DNA from: Mesorhizobium tianshanense
GTDB lineage: Bacteria > Pseudomonadota > Alphaproteobacteria > Rhizobiales > Rhizobiaceae
DNA: 53,437 bases
Direction: 5' to 3'
Assembly: GCF_007830515.1 (NCBI RefSeq)
Contig: NZ_VLKT01000050.1
Location: 1 to 53,437, forward strand
Shown: piece after piece, positions 16,465 through 23,864 of the stretch
Position numbering within the stretch: position 1 is the first letter of the stretch
How the letters are laid out: every line of letters begins with the position of its first letter
Program-made: the position numbers and the translations under genes
The notes under the pieces: model-generated
Database searches by the model: none
Told to the model about the DNA's origin: nothing
What the model saw: only the letters and a program-made list of their open reading frames with translations

Positions 16465-16548
16465 AGAGCGGCGGGGTGCCGCCGCTCTATCTTTTTGTTT
16501 GAGCATCGGATTTTCCCAAACCGGTATCCACTTTTGGGTCCGATGCTC
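16465..16548. repeat. Rhizobial-type palindromic intergenic repeats
   Basis: Two hairpin units between genes of the same strand. Unit 1: AGAGCGGCGG (16465-16474) and CCGCCGCTCT (16479-16488), 4-nt loop, followed by a T-rich run on the plus strand, terminator-like although no plus gene precedes it. Unit 2: GAGCATCGGA (16501-16510) and TCCGATGCTC (16539-16548), with inner CCCAAA/TTTGGG pairs and the core ACCGGTATCCAC. This GAGCAT...ATGCTC form with an ACCGGTATCCAC centre resembles the dispersed palindromic elements common in Mesorhizobium and relatives. Confidence 0.7.
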
Positions 16549-16567
16549 CAGCGCCTGTCGTTGCCGC

Positions 16568-17539
16568 CTATTCCCATTCGAGTTCGGCAAAAGCGGCCGT
16601 TGCATTGCGCTCGTTGTGGTCGTCGAACAGACGCCAATTGCCCCGTTCGCTTCGGCCGGCGGTCTTGACCGCCTCGCTGAGCGGCATTCCGACGGCGATC
16701 GCCTTGCGAATATCGCGCGCCAGCGCCTCGAAATAACGCCGCTCCGCCGTCAGCGCCTGCGGCCAGTCGGCCGGCACCGGTCCATGACCCGGCACGACGC
16801 GCGCGGCGCCGATCCCGGCGAGCGCATCCATCTGGCGGAGCCAGCCGAGCAGCGATCCGTCGAGCGTCGGCAAGGATCCTATGAAAACGAGATCGCCGGC
16901 AAACAGCGTGCCGGTCGCGCCGTCGAAGACGGTCAGGTCGTTGTCGGTATGGGCCGCCTTCCACGCCTGCAATTCGAGCACGCGCCCGCCGAGGTCGAGT
17001 TGCAGGCGATCATCGACCAGCATCGTCGGCGGTACGATCTCGATCCCTTTCATGAGCGCTTCGCCGATCTGTTCGCGAAAGCTCTGCAGGTAGAACGCGC
17101 CGCGCGCCTCGAGCGCGCGCGGCAGATTGTGATGGCCGACGATGGTCGCGCCGATCCCCCGGAACACCGCGTTGCCGAAGATATGGTCGGGGTGCATGTG
17201 GGTGTTGATCAGGTAGCGAACCGGCTTGGCGGTCATTTTGCCGATCGCGGCGATGAAGGCGTGCGCTTCGACCAGGCTGCCGCCGCTGTCGATGACGGCA
17301 ACGGCGTCGGTCCCGACGACGACGCCGAGGTTCGAGATCGCGCCCTGGTTGGCGGGGCTCATCAATTCATCCACGCCCTGGAAAGCGAAGACGCCGTCGG
17401 CGACTTCGCTGACCTTGAATTCAAGGCTGCCGGCAGCGGCGAGAGCGGCTCGCCCGAGACAACAAGGCAGCACCGCGGCGCTGGCCGCGGTGCAGGCGAA
17501 GCCATTCACAAGCTTGCGTCGTACGCTGTCGATCGGCAT
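16568..17539 (-). CDS. Quinoprotein relay system MBL-fold zinc hydrolase
   Basis: A 323-residue metallo-beta-lactamase-fold protein with an N-terminal export signal (RRK then a hydrophobic stretch to about residue 36). The metal motif is THMHPDH (His114, His116, Asp118, His119), and HTDND, LFAGDLVF and VVPGHGP follow at the expected spacings. Of the named family of zinc metallohydrolases found beside PQQ enzymes and SoxYZ-like carriers; the substrate is unknown. It lies 30 bp after the ABC ATPase and 202 bp before the SoxYZ gene, with palindromic repeats in that gap. Confidence 0.88.
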   Translation of the reverse strand: MPIDSVRRKLVNGFACTAASAAVLPCCLGRAALAAAGSLEFKVSEVADGVFAFQGVDELMSPANQGAISNLGVVVGTDAVAVIDSGGSLVEAHAFIAAIGKMTAKPVRYLINTHMHPDHIFGNAVFRGIGATIVGHHNLPRALEARGAFYLQSFREQIGEALMKGIEIVPPTMLVDDRLQLDLGGRVLELQAWKAAHTDNDLTVFDGATGTLFAGDLVFIGSLPTLDGSLLGWLRQMDALAGIGAARVVPGHGPVPADWPQALTAERRYFEALARDIRKAIAVGMPLSEAVKTAGRSERGNWRLFDDHNERNATAAFAELEWE

Positions 17540-17569
17540 GGCTATCCCTCGATATGCATTGCTAGGCGA

Positions 17570-18310
17570 TCAGGCGACGCCAGGAAATTTCTGGTGAAAC
17601 GACCGCAAGAGGTCGCTCATCACCTGTGGATTGCGATAATGCCGCGGCAGCCTTACGTCGAACATGCCGAGCACACGGGCGGGCCGCTGCGCCAGCACGA
17701 TGATGCGATCCGACAGCATCAGCGCCTCGCGCAGATTGTGCGTTACCATCAGAGCGGTCGTAGGCCGCGCCGACCACACGGTCAAAAGCAGGTGCCGAAG
17801 CCGCTCGGCGGTCCGTTCGTCGAGTGAGGCAAAGGGCTCGTCCAGGAAAAGCACCGCCGGTTCGGTGGCGAAGGCCCTGGCAAGCGCTGCCCTGCGCGCA
17901 AGGCCGAGCGAAAGCTCGGCCGGATAGAGCGAGCGCATGCCGGCGAGGCCGAGCGTGTCGAACAGCCCATCGAGGTTCTTCGTTCTCAGGCCTTTCGGCA
18001 GCGCCAGCCTGACATTCTGCTCCACCGTCCGCCACGGCAGCAAGGTTGGTTCCTGGAATACGGCGGCGATCCGGTTGGAGCCGCCTTCAGGCAGTTGGAA
18101 GGACCCTGAAAAGTCCTTGTCCAGTCCAAGCAGAATGCGCAGCGTCGTGGTCTTGCCGCAGCCCGACGGGCCCAGCAGGCAGGCGAATTCGCCTTGCCGG
18201 ACCTCGAAGGAAAGGTCCTGGAGCGCCGTAACCGAGACGCCTTGCGCGGACCTGAATATCTTTTCGGCGATGTCGACCCTAAGCGGGACGGCGGCGCCAA
18301 CGGGTTGCAT
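17570..18310 (-). CDS. ABC importer ATPase (nitrate/sulfonate/taurine type)
   Basis: A 246-residue ATP-binding subunit. Walker A is GPSGCGKTT (47-55), the Q-loop is FQEPTLLPW, Walker B is VLFLDEPFASLDE and the switch His is in MVTHNLREAL. The signature motif reads LSLGLARR (133-140) instead of the usual LSGGxxQR, so the second Gly of LSGG is replaced and Gln is missing. The start at 18310 overlaps the permease by 32 bp; an ATG at 18349 is possible. Cotranscribed with binding protein, permease and MBL-fold gene. Confidence 0.87.
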   Translation of the reverse strand: MQPVGAAVPLRVDIAEKIFRSAQGVSVTALQDLSFEVRQGEFACLLGPSGCGKTTTLRILLGLDKDFSGSFQLPEGGSNRIAAVFQEPTLLPWRTVEQNVRLALPKGLRTKNLDGLFDTLGLAGMRSLYPAELSLGLARRAALARAFATEPAVLFLDEPFASLDERTAERLRHLLLTVWSARPTTALMVTHNLREALMLSDRIIVLAQRPARVLGMFDVRLPRHYRNPQVMSDLLRSFHQKFPGVA

Positions 18311-19100
18311 GTCGTTCAACGGGCTGCACCAGAAGGAGTTCGATGACAAGCATCACGGCCACGAAAGCCAGCGTGTAGGCAAGAATGGCGGCGACGTCGA
18401 AGAGTTGGAAATAGAGATAGATCTGGAAGCCGACACCGTTGGAGCGGCCGAGCAGTTCGACCACCAGGACGATCTTCCAGATGAGGGCGATGCCGGATCG
18501 CGAGGCGGCGGCAAGATAGGGCTGCAGTTGCGGCAGCAGGACATGGCGGATGCGATCGAAGGGGCCGAAGCGGTAGACGGCGGCCATTTCGGCGTAACCC
18601 GGGTCAAGCGCCCTGGCGCCTTCGCGCATGGTCACCACGACATTCGGGATCTTGTTCACGGCAACCGCGCCGACCGCCGCCGCCTCGTTGAGGCCGAACC
18701 AGATGTAGGCGAGCACGATGACCACCAGCGCGGGGATGTTGAGGAACAGGATCACCCAGGGGCTGAAGAAACGGTCCGCGCGGCGGTAGCTGCCGAGGAA
18801 AACGCCGATGACCGAGCCGACGACCATCGCGATGACGTATGCCGCGGCAACCCGGCCGAGCGTCGCGCCGAGATGGTAGAAGAGGTCGCCGTTCGCCGCC
18901 TCCGCGAGCAGCACCTGCCAGACCTGTCCCGGCCCGGGAAAGGCACGGCTCGGCCAGGCATTTGCCGCAAGGCCCCACAGCAGGCAAAGCCCGAGCAGAG
19001 AGACCGCGACCGTCAGCACGGGTGCCACCGCCGTCGCAAGGCCGGATTGGCTGTCGGCCGCAGCGCCGGGCGCGCGATCGCCGGTGTCAGGTGCGGTCAT
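18279..19100 (-). CDS. ABC importer permease (SsuC/TauC-like)
   Basis: A 273-residue inner-membrane permease of the binding-protein-dependent type with about six hydrophobic segments. The ATPase-contacting EAA-like loop is GYAEMAAVYRFGPFDRIRHVLLPQLQPYL near residue 167. AYVIAMVVGSVIGVFLG and LVVELLGRSNGVGFQIYLYF are family typical. The N-terminus starts with a short polar tail. Its ATG overlaps the stop of the binding-protein gene as ATGA. The transported compound cannot be read from the sequence. Confidence 0.88.
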   Translation of the reverse strand: MTAPDTGDRAPGAAADSQSGLATAVAPVLTVAVSLLGLCLLWGLAANAWPSRAFPGPGQVWQVLLAEAANGDLFYHLGATLGRVAAAYVIAMVVGSVIGVFLGSYRRADRFFSPWVILFLNIPALVVIVLAYIWFGLNEAAAVGAVAVNKIPNVVVTMREGARALDPGYAEMAAVYRFGPFDRIRHVLLPQLQPYLAAASRSGIALIWKIVLVVELLGRSNGVGFQIYLYFQLFDVAAILAYTLAFVAVMLVIELLLVQPVERHATRWRRRPA

Positions 19101-20101
19101 TTCGGAAGTTCCTGCCAGAACGTGCCGGGCGCCATCTCGGGTGCGCTGCCGACCAGCCTTTCGCCGCCGATCTCGGCCAGCACGCGGTAGAGCCTGCCCG
19201 CGTCGGCCGCATCCTCGGCGATAGGACGCCTGGGAATGCCCTCGCGATAGCGGTCACGCAGTTTAGCCAATTCCTCGCCTTGCGCGCGGACGATCGGCGC
19301 AAGGCGCAGCCATTCATCGTCGGATCTGGCCAGCAAGTCCTTGGCCTGCGCGGAAGCCTTGATGAAGCCCCTGACGGCGTCGGGATTTTCGTTCGCCCAT
19401 TCATCATGGAAGACGTAGCCGAGCGCCGACACGGCGCCTGATGCCCCGAGCGCTTTCGCCGCATCGTTTGCGCCGATCAGCCGACGAAAGCCGTTGGCCT
19501 CGAGCCGGGCGCAAAAATGCCAGAAATTGAGCACCGCATCGAGTTCGCCTTGCATCGCCTTTTCCGAAATCAGTGGCGGCGCGCCAAAGACGATATCGCT
19601 GGTTGCGGGCAGGTCGAGGCCGTGATCGCGCCGGGCCAGCGCCTGGATCAGCAGCCAGCTCTTGTCGAGCGGCCCGCCGGCGACGCCGATCTTTTTTCCC
19701 TTCAGATCGGCGATGGTCCGGATCGGCGATTCCTCCTTGACCATGATCGCCCCGACGGCGGTCGAATAGGGAACCAGTGTGAGGTCGACGCCCTCCGAAC
19801 GCTGGCGCGAGACCCACAGCCAGTCGGTCACGATCATGTCGATCGCTCCGGCCAGCATCGCGACGTTGGTTGCGTCCTCACCGGCGAAATCGATGACTTC
19901 CAGATCGATGCCGCTGGCTGTGTCGAACTTGTGTTGTTTCATGGTGTCAAGCGCCCAGCTCACGGTGCCGAACTTCAGCACACCAATGCGAACCTTGGCC
20001 GTGGCGAAGGAGGGGCCTGTGGCGGAAGAGGGCCTTGAGACAAGAGCCGCGGCTGTTCCAAGGGCTGCCAGACGGAGCGTTCGTCGACGCGAAATCATCA
20101 T
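19097..20101 (-). CDS. ABC importer periplasmic binding protein
   Basis: A 334-residue solute-binding protein of the nitrate/sulfonate/taurine (NMT1-like) group. The start at 20101 follows GGGAGGAGG. The leader SRRRTLRLAALGTAAALVS resembles a Tat signal. Family features are VRIGVLKFGTVSWALDTMKQ, DMIVTDWLWVSRQRSEG, LKGKKIGVAGGPLDKSWLLIQA and AVLNFWHFCARLEA. In quinoprotein contexts similar systems are seen next to MBL-fold and SoxYZ genes but the ligand is unknown. A frame extending to 20500 is spurious because it overlaps the 69-aa gene. Confidence 0.88.
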   Translation of the reverse strand: MMISRRRTLRLAALGTAAALVSRPSSATGPSFATAKVRIGVLKFGTVSWALDTMKQHKFDTASGIDLEVIDFAGEDATNVAMLAGAIDMIVTDWLWVSRQRSEGVDLTLVPYSTAVGAIMVKEESPIRTIADLKGKKIGVAGGPLDKSWLLIQALARRDHGLDLPATSDIVFGAPPLISEKAMQGELDAVLNFWHFCARLEANGFRRLIGANDAAKALGASGAVSALGYVFHDEWANENPDAVRGFIKASAQAKDLLARSDDEWLRLAPIVRAQGEELAKLRDRYREGIPRRPIAEDAADAGRLYRVLAEIGGERLVGSAPEMAPGTFWQELPK

Positions 20102-20139
20102 GATGTCCTCCTCCCGAGGCGTGCTGAACCAGGGCGCGA

Positions 20140-20349
20140 TCAGATCGCACGGCCCTTGTTCGGGAAAGCGCATTTCCAGCGCTTGACCTTGAGAGCCGGG
20201 TGTTCCTGCGACCATTTCGCGATTTCGCTGGGCGCCAGCACCATGCACTGGACGAGAGAGCCACGACTCTCGAAATAGAGATGTTCGTCTCGGCAGTCGC
20301 CCGGATTGGCAATCAGGCAAACCGTCAATATGAGGTCGACCATATCCAT
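20140..20349 (-). CDS. 69-residue Cys-containing miniprotein, homologous to the one at 42849
   Basis: A small protein heading the ABC importer operon, 38 bp before the binding-protein gene. It opens MDMVDLILTVCLIANPGDCR, a hydrophobic stretch followed by a second Cys, and ends KWSQEHP..KVKRWKC. It aligns along its length with the 66-residue product at 42849-43049: VCL-x4-P-x2-C near the start and W-x3-HP-x4-V-x-RW near the end. Two copies at the edges of two quinoprotein-linked transporter clusters argue that it is real. Function unknown; either a leaderless periplasmic or a cytoplasmic Cys protein. Confidence 0.75.
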   Translation of the reverse strand: MDMVDLILTVCLIANPGDCRDEHLYFESRGSLVQCMVLAPSEIAKWSQEHPALKVKRWKCAFPNKGRAI

Positions 20350-20755
20350 TCAGCACCTCTTGCGCGCTTAAAGACGCCCGCTTCGGCGAGATCCGGCCCG
20401 ATCCGCGAGCTTGGACAAAATCGCCACTTACCGGAGTCCGAGGTGCCCATGGAAACCGGAATGGTTCGAGGCTACGCGTTCGCCCGATGGCCGTCAACAA
20501 AGGCGAATGGATAGGCTGGCATTCACTGCAGGCGTCGATTCGCAGCCCTGAGGGACGGCGCCGAAACCTGAAATAAAAAACCCGCCTCGGCGGCGGGTTG
20601 TTGGCGCAAAATCAGCACCGTGCTCATATCAATAGCATAACTGCCGTCACAAAGCAATTGATGGCAGTGTCTCAGTTTGAAATCTGATGGACCCGCTGCC
20701 ACGAAAGGCGTAACGTCTAGCTAGCTCGAAAAGCCCTCCACGAAAGGAGCGCGCG
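20350..20755. other. Gene-free stretch with a minus-strand terminator and one arm of an inverted repeat
   Basis: 406 bp. Contains an intrinsic terminator oriented on the minus strand at 20575-20597 and one arm of an 18-bp inverted repeat at 20666-20683. The GAAAGGAG site of the next small gene is near 20743-20750. Nothing else is supported. Confidence 0.5.
20575..20597 (-). terminator. Rho-independent terminator (minus strand)
   Basis: On the minus strand a GC stem CCCGCC...GGCGGG (arms at 20592-20597 and 20581-20586, 5-nt loop) is followed directly by T6 and then ATTT. No minus-strand protein gene ends just upstream of it. It may insulate the ABC operon from cbb read-through or end a small untranslated RNA. 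Confidence 0.75.
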
Positions 20756-20968
20756 ATGCCAGGCAAATACGATGAGTTCGTGCACCTCGAAAACATCAGG
20801 AATTTCGAAAAGAAACTAGAAACGGAAACAGATCCCGTAAAGCGCGATCTGCTTGTTAAGTTGTTGGCCGAGGAGAAGGTGGGAAAACTCTCGCCCACTG
20901 TTACTGAGCCTCAGGCCCGCTTTTTGTAAGGACCGCGTTTGCCCGGTCGAATTTCAAACTGAGACACT
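20666..20968. repeat. 18-bp inverted repeat framing the 57-aa gene
   Basis: AGTGTCTCAGTTTGAAAT at 20666-20683 and its perfect complement at 20951-20968, about 270 bp apart, with imperfect CAATTG extension on the outer sides (20656-20661 and 20972-20977). The 57-aa gene lies entirely between. Such an arrangement suits a small non-autonomous element or a rearranged IS remnant, but no transposase is inside. Confidence 0.65.
20756..20929 (+). CDS. 57-residue conserved-looking hypothetical protein
   Basis: A small cytoplasmic protein beginning MPGKYDEFVHLENIRNFEKK, charged and predicted helical, with a second helix around KRDLLVKLLAEEKVGK. The ATG has AAGGAG 6-8 bp upstream and the frame closes with TAA. 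It has no signal peptide or cysteines. Similar short LENI-RNFEKKLETETDP proteins occur in rhizobia to my recollection, without known function. It stands alone inside an 18-bp inverted repeat. Confidence 0.7.
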   Translation: MPGKYDEFVHLENIRNFEKKLETETDPVKRDLLVKLLAEEKVGKLSPTVTEPQARFL

Positions 20969-21331
20969 ACCCAATTGATCGCGAGCTCGTAACCAGGGCA
21001 AATCGCTTCAGGTTTGCGCTGCCACCCATTGCCCTGCCGGGCACCTCTCCGCACAGGAACGGGGAGAAGGGCGCCTTCGCAAAGGATTTCGCCGGCATCG
21101 TTTCGCCATGGGTTGGACGCCGTCATTTGTCTGAAGCGATGCCTGTGCTTGCGTTCTCTAAACCTTTGCATGGTTGACATCCCTCATCTGCCGGGTAGCT
21201 TCCAGGATGCAGGCGCCGCAACTTCACAAGGGAGAGGCGGATTTCGCTCTGCCATAAACGACGCATGCCGATGATCAAACAACGGCATGCGCAATCGTCC
21301 AGGGCACCTTGACGATCAATGAGGAAATGCC
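20930..21331. other. Gene-free stretch before the cytochrome c gene
   Basis: 402 bp. Holds the second arm of the inverted repeat (20951-20968), a short CTCTCC...GGGGAGAAG near-palindrome around 21047-21068 of the kind common in rhizobial spacers, and an 8-bp hairpin GCATGCCG (21263-21270) / CGGCATGC (21283-21290) about 40 bp before the cytochrome start. An 89-codon minus-strand frame here has no recognisable features and is not called. Confidence 0.45.
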
Positions 21332-21712
21332 ATGCGCGCAATCGCGTTTTTCGCCGTCGTGTCCGTTGCGACGTTCATCACGAACCAATCCCAGGCGCAG
21401 GACGCCGCCGCGGGCGAGAAGGTCTTCGCCAAATGCAAGGCCTGCCACGTCGCCGACGAGGACAAGAACAAGATCGGCCCGTCGTTGAACGGCGTCATCG
21501 GCCGGACGGCCGGCACGCATCCGGGGTTCAAATATTCCAAACCGATGACCGAGGCGGGGGCATCCGGCGTCAAATGGGACGATGCCACGCTGACGGAGTA
21601 CCTTAAAGATCCGAAGGCCAAGATCAAAGGCACGAAGATGGCGTTTGCCGGCCTCAAGAAAGACGAGGACCTCGCCAACGTCATCGCCTACCTGAAGCAA
21701 TTCTCCAAATGA
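21332..21712 (+). CDS. Class I cytochrome c (c2-like)
   Basis: A 126-residue periplasmic electron carrier. The signal peptide ends after SQAQ (residue 23). The haem site is CKACH (Cys35, Cys38, His39), then NKIGPSLNGVIGRTAG and the likely axial Met in KGTKMAFAGLKK. The C-terminal helix is DLANVIAYLKQF. The organisation matches cytochrome c2/c550 proteins. It could accept electrons from XoxG and pass them to a terminal oxidase, but that is inferred from context. It is convergent with the cbb operon. Confidence 0.93.
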   Translation: MRAIAFFAVVSVATFITNQSQAQDAAAGEKVFAKCKACHVADEDKNKIGPSLNGVIGRTAGTHPGFKYSKPMTEAGASGVKWDDATLTEYLKDPKAKIKGTKMAFAGLKKDEDLANVIAYLKQFSK

Positions 21713-21758
21713 CCCGGTTCTTCCGCAGGAAGTAACCCGGTTCTTCCGCAGGAAGTAA
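21713..21758. repeat. Two tandem 23-bp units after the cytochrome c stop
   Basis: The unit CCCGGTTCTTCCGCAGGAAGTAA occurs twice exactly (21713-21735 and 21736-21758), directly after the cytochrome TGA, and is followed by a partial third start CCCGGC. Each unit holds a small CTTCC-GCA-GGAAG hairpin. It may serve as a bidirectional 3' end between the convergent genes. Confidence 0.8.
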
Positions 21759-21820
21759 CCCGGCTTCGCCGGCCAGTCGAACGTTCGGCCGGCACCCCGC
21801 CCTGGCGGTGGGTGCTGCGG

Positions 21821-22522
21821 TCAAGAGGCGTCCTGCAGCCTCTGCATCGCAGAAGGCAGATCGAGGAGGCTGTCGCAAACGAGGTCGGCGTCAAGCTCTT
21901 CGACGGAAATCTGGGTGTAGCCGCCCCGCAGCAGGATGACCGGCATGCCGGCGGCGCGCGCGGCGACGACGTCGGCGCTGCTGTCTCCGACCATCAGCGT
22001 ATCACGCGGTTCGACCTGAAGCTGGTCGAGCGCCAGCAGCAGAGCGTCGGGCGCCGGTTTCATGTATGTCACCGCGTCTCCGCCGACGATCGCGCCGAGA
22101 TACTCCGTCAGTCCAAAATGCAGCAGGATTTCGCGAGCCGCCAACTGCGGCTTGTTGGTCACCACGCCCATGGCTATTCCGCTCAGGTGGAAGTGCGTGA
22201 GAACCTCCCTGACGCCAGGCATCAGCCTCGTCAGGCCGGTCAGATGCCGGCGGTAGATCGGCATCATGACACGGTTGGCCTCATCGAGCGCACCGCCGAG
22301 GAGCGGCGTTCCGGAAGCCGTGAAGGCCCGTTCGACCAGTTTCCTGATGCCGCCGCCGATCATCGCCTTGACCTGCTCCAGGCGCAGCGGCGGTAGATCG
22401 CGGCCGGCCAGCAATTCGTTGACCGCGGCCGTTATGTCAGGCGCCGAATCGACCAGCGTGCCGTCGAGATCGAACAGGATCGCCTTTGGCGATCGAAACG
22501 GCCTGCCCGCGCCGACGTTCAT
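21821..22522 (-). CDS. cbbZ: Phosphoglycolate phosphatase CbbZ
   Basis: A 233-residue HAD-superfamily phosphatase that removes 2-phosphoglycolate made by RuBisCO oxygenation. HAD motifs: AILFDLDGTLVDSAPD (motif I), GVVTNK (II), a Lys in YMKPAPD (III) and MVGDSSADVVAARAAG (IV). The start at 22522 overlaps the thioredoxin-like gene stop as ATGA. As the last gene of the cbb operon the assignment to photorespiratory phosphoglycolate is well supported by context. Confidence 0.92.
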   Translation of the reverse strand: MNVGAGRPFRSPKAILFDLDGTLVDSAPDITAAVNELLAGRDLPPLRLEQVKAMIGGGIRKLVERAFTASGTPLLGGALDEANRVMMPIYRRHLTGLTRLMPGVREVLTHFHLSGIAMGVVTNKPQLAAREILLHFGLTEYLGAIVGGDAVTYMKPAPDALLLALDQLQVEPRDTLMVGDSSADVVAARAAGMPVILLRGGYTQISVEELDADLVCDSLLDLPSAMQRLQDAS

Positions 22523-23076
22523 GCGGCGTCCTTCCACTTGATCGAGCAGCCGATCGAGGCGATCTGGTCGAGCGGTCCGTCGCCGGTTCGGGCAATTTGC
22601 TTCATCGCCTCGAACAGGTCGCGCCTCAGCCTGGGCGGTCCGGCATCTCGTCGCGACGCGTCCAGCCGGCCGCGATATTGCAGCGTCAACTCGCTGTTGA
22701 GCCCGAAGAAATCCGGCGTGCAGACGGCTCCATAGGCATGCGCCACCGTCTGGCGCTCGTCGTGGAGGTAGGGGAAGGTGAAGCCGTTCGTCCTGGCGAA
22801 GAGCTTCATGTTGTCGAAGGAATCATCCGGATAGGCGTCGGCATCGTTGGCGTTGATCGCGACGAAGCCGATGCCTTCGGCCTTGAGGTCGTTGGCATCG
22901 CGCACGATGCGTGAAATCACCGCCTTAACATACGGGCAGTGGTTGCAGATAAAGGCCACTACCAGCCCGTTCGGGCCGGCGTGGCTGAAGATCGAATGGC
23001 GTTTGCCGTCGACGCCGGGCAAGACGGCATCGACGGCTTGCCAGCCGAAATCGCAGACAGGTGGGATTGCCGCCAT
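22519..23076 (-). CDS. Thioredoxin/AhpC-fold protein inside the cbb operon
   Basis: A 185-residue cytoplasmic protein of the AhpC/TSA-thioredoxin group. The redox motif is CNHCPYVK (CxxC near residues 44-47), preceded by VVAFICN and followed by FVAINANDADAYPDDS and YGAVCTPDFFG, as in the widespread peroxiredoxin-like family whose function is not firmly set. It overlaps cbbZ by 4 bp and follows cbbE by 38 bp, so it is part of the operon. Redox control of Calvin-cycle enzymes is a tempting but untested role. Confidence 0.85.
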   Translation of the reverse strand: MAAIPPVCDFGWQAVDAVLPGVDGKRHSIFSHAGPNGLVVAFICNHCPYVKAVISRIVRDANDLKAEGIGFVAINANDADAYPDDSFDNMKLFARTNGFTFPYLHDERQTVAHAYGAVCTPDFFGLNSELTLQYRGRLDASRRDAGPPRLRRDLFEAMKQIARTGDGPLDQIASIGCSIKWKDAA

Positions 23077-23114
23077 ATTTGCCCTCCGATGAAATTTGCC
23101 CTCCGATGGACGGT

Positions 23115-23801
23115 TTACGCGGCCTTCCGGATCGCCCCGTCGGCTGCCTGCCTGATGGCGCCGATATTGGCGCGGTAGGCGGCCTCGGTGCCGCCCTTGA
23201 AGATGGCCGAGCCGGCGACCAGCACATTGGCGCCGGCCGCGGTGACCAGCGGCGCGGTCTCGGGCGTGACGCCGCCGTCGATCTCGATGTCGATCGGGCG
23301 GTTGCCGATCATTGCCTTGACCCGCCTGACCTTGTCGACGACCGCCGAAATGAAGGCCTGGCCGCCGAAGCCCGGATTGACCGTCATCAGGAGGACCAGA
23401 TCGAGCCGGTCGAGCACATATTCGATGACGCTTTCCGGCGTCGACGGGTTCAACGACACGCCGGCCTTCTTGCCGAGATTCCTGATCGCCTGCAACGAAC
23501 GGTCGAGATGCGGCCCGGCCTCGGCATGCACAGTGATGATGTCGCAGCCGGCATCGGCGAAGGCGGCGAGATAGTCGTCGGCCGGCGCGATCATCAGATG
23601 GCAGTCGAAGACCTTGTCCGTTCGATCACGGATCGCCTTGATCACCGGCGGACCGAAGGTGATGTTGGGCACGAAGTGGCCGTCCATCACATCGAGATGG
23701 ATCCAGTCGGCGCCAGCCCGGACGACCGTTTCGACCTCATCGCCGAGCCGCGAGAAGTCCGCAGAAAGCACCGAGGGCGCAATGATTGTCTTAGTACCCA
23801 T
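23115..23801 (-). CDS. cbbE: Ribulose-phosphate 3-epimerase CbbE
   Basis: A 228-residue TIM-barrel metalloenzyme interconverting ribulose 5-phosphate and xylulose 5-phosphate. Signatures: IAPSVLSADFSRLG at the N-terminus, HLDVMDGHFVPNITFGP near residue 35, CHLMI, VHAEAG, LLMTVNPGFGGQAF and DGGVTPETAP. The ATG at 23801 is preferred because the protein begins directly with the family sequence; an extension to 23849 is not similar. Located between cbbX and the thioredoxin-like gene. Confidence 0.95.
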   Translation of the reverse strand: MGTKTIIAPSVLSADFSRLGDEVETVVRAGADWIHLDVMDGHFVPNITFGPPVIKAIRDRTDKVFDCHLMIAPADDYLAAFADAGCDIITVHAEAGPHLDRSLQAIRNLGKKAGVSLNPSTPESVIEYVLDRLDLVLLMTVNPGFGGQAFISAVVDKVRRVKAMIGNRPIDIEIDGGVTPETAPLVTAAGANVLVAGSAIFKGGTEAAYRANIGAIRQAADGAIRKAA

Positions 23802-23864
23802 GGTCGTCGGCTCCCATTCTGTCTTCCGTTTCCGGTCGCTGCACACCAACCGGCGTCATCTTTG

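Noticed and set aside
16465..16500. Hairpin plus T-run as a terminator of a plus-strand gene
   Set aside because: No plus-strand gene lies upstream. It is better explained as part of the palindromic repeat pair.
20911..21180. 89-codon minus-strand frame beside the inverted repeat
   Set aside because: Composition follows spacer repeats, one end lies in the repeat arm, and no family features are seen.
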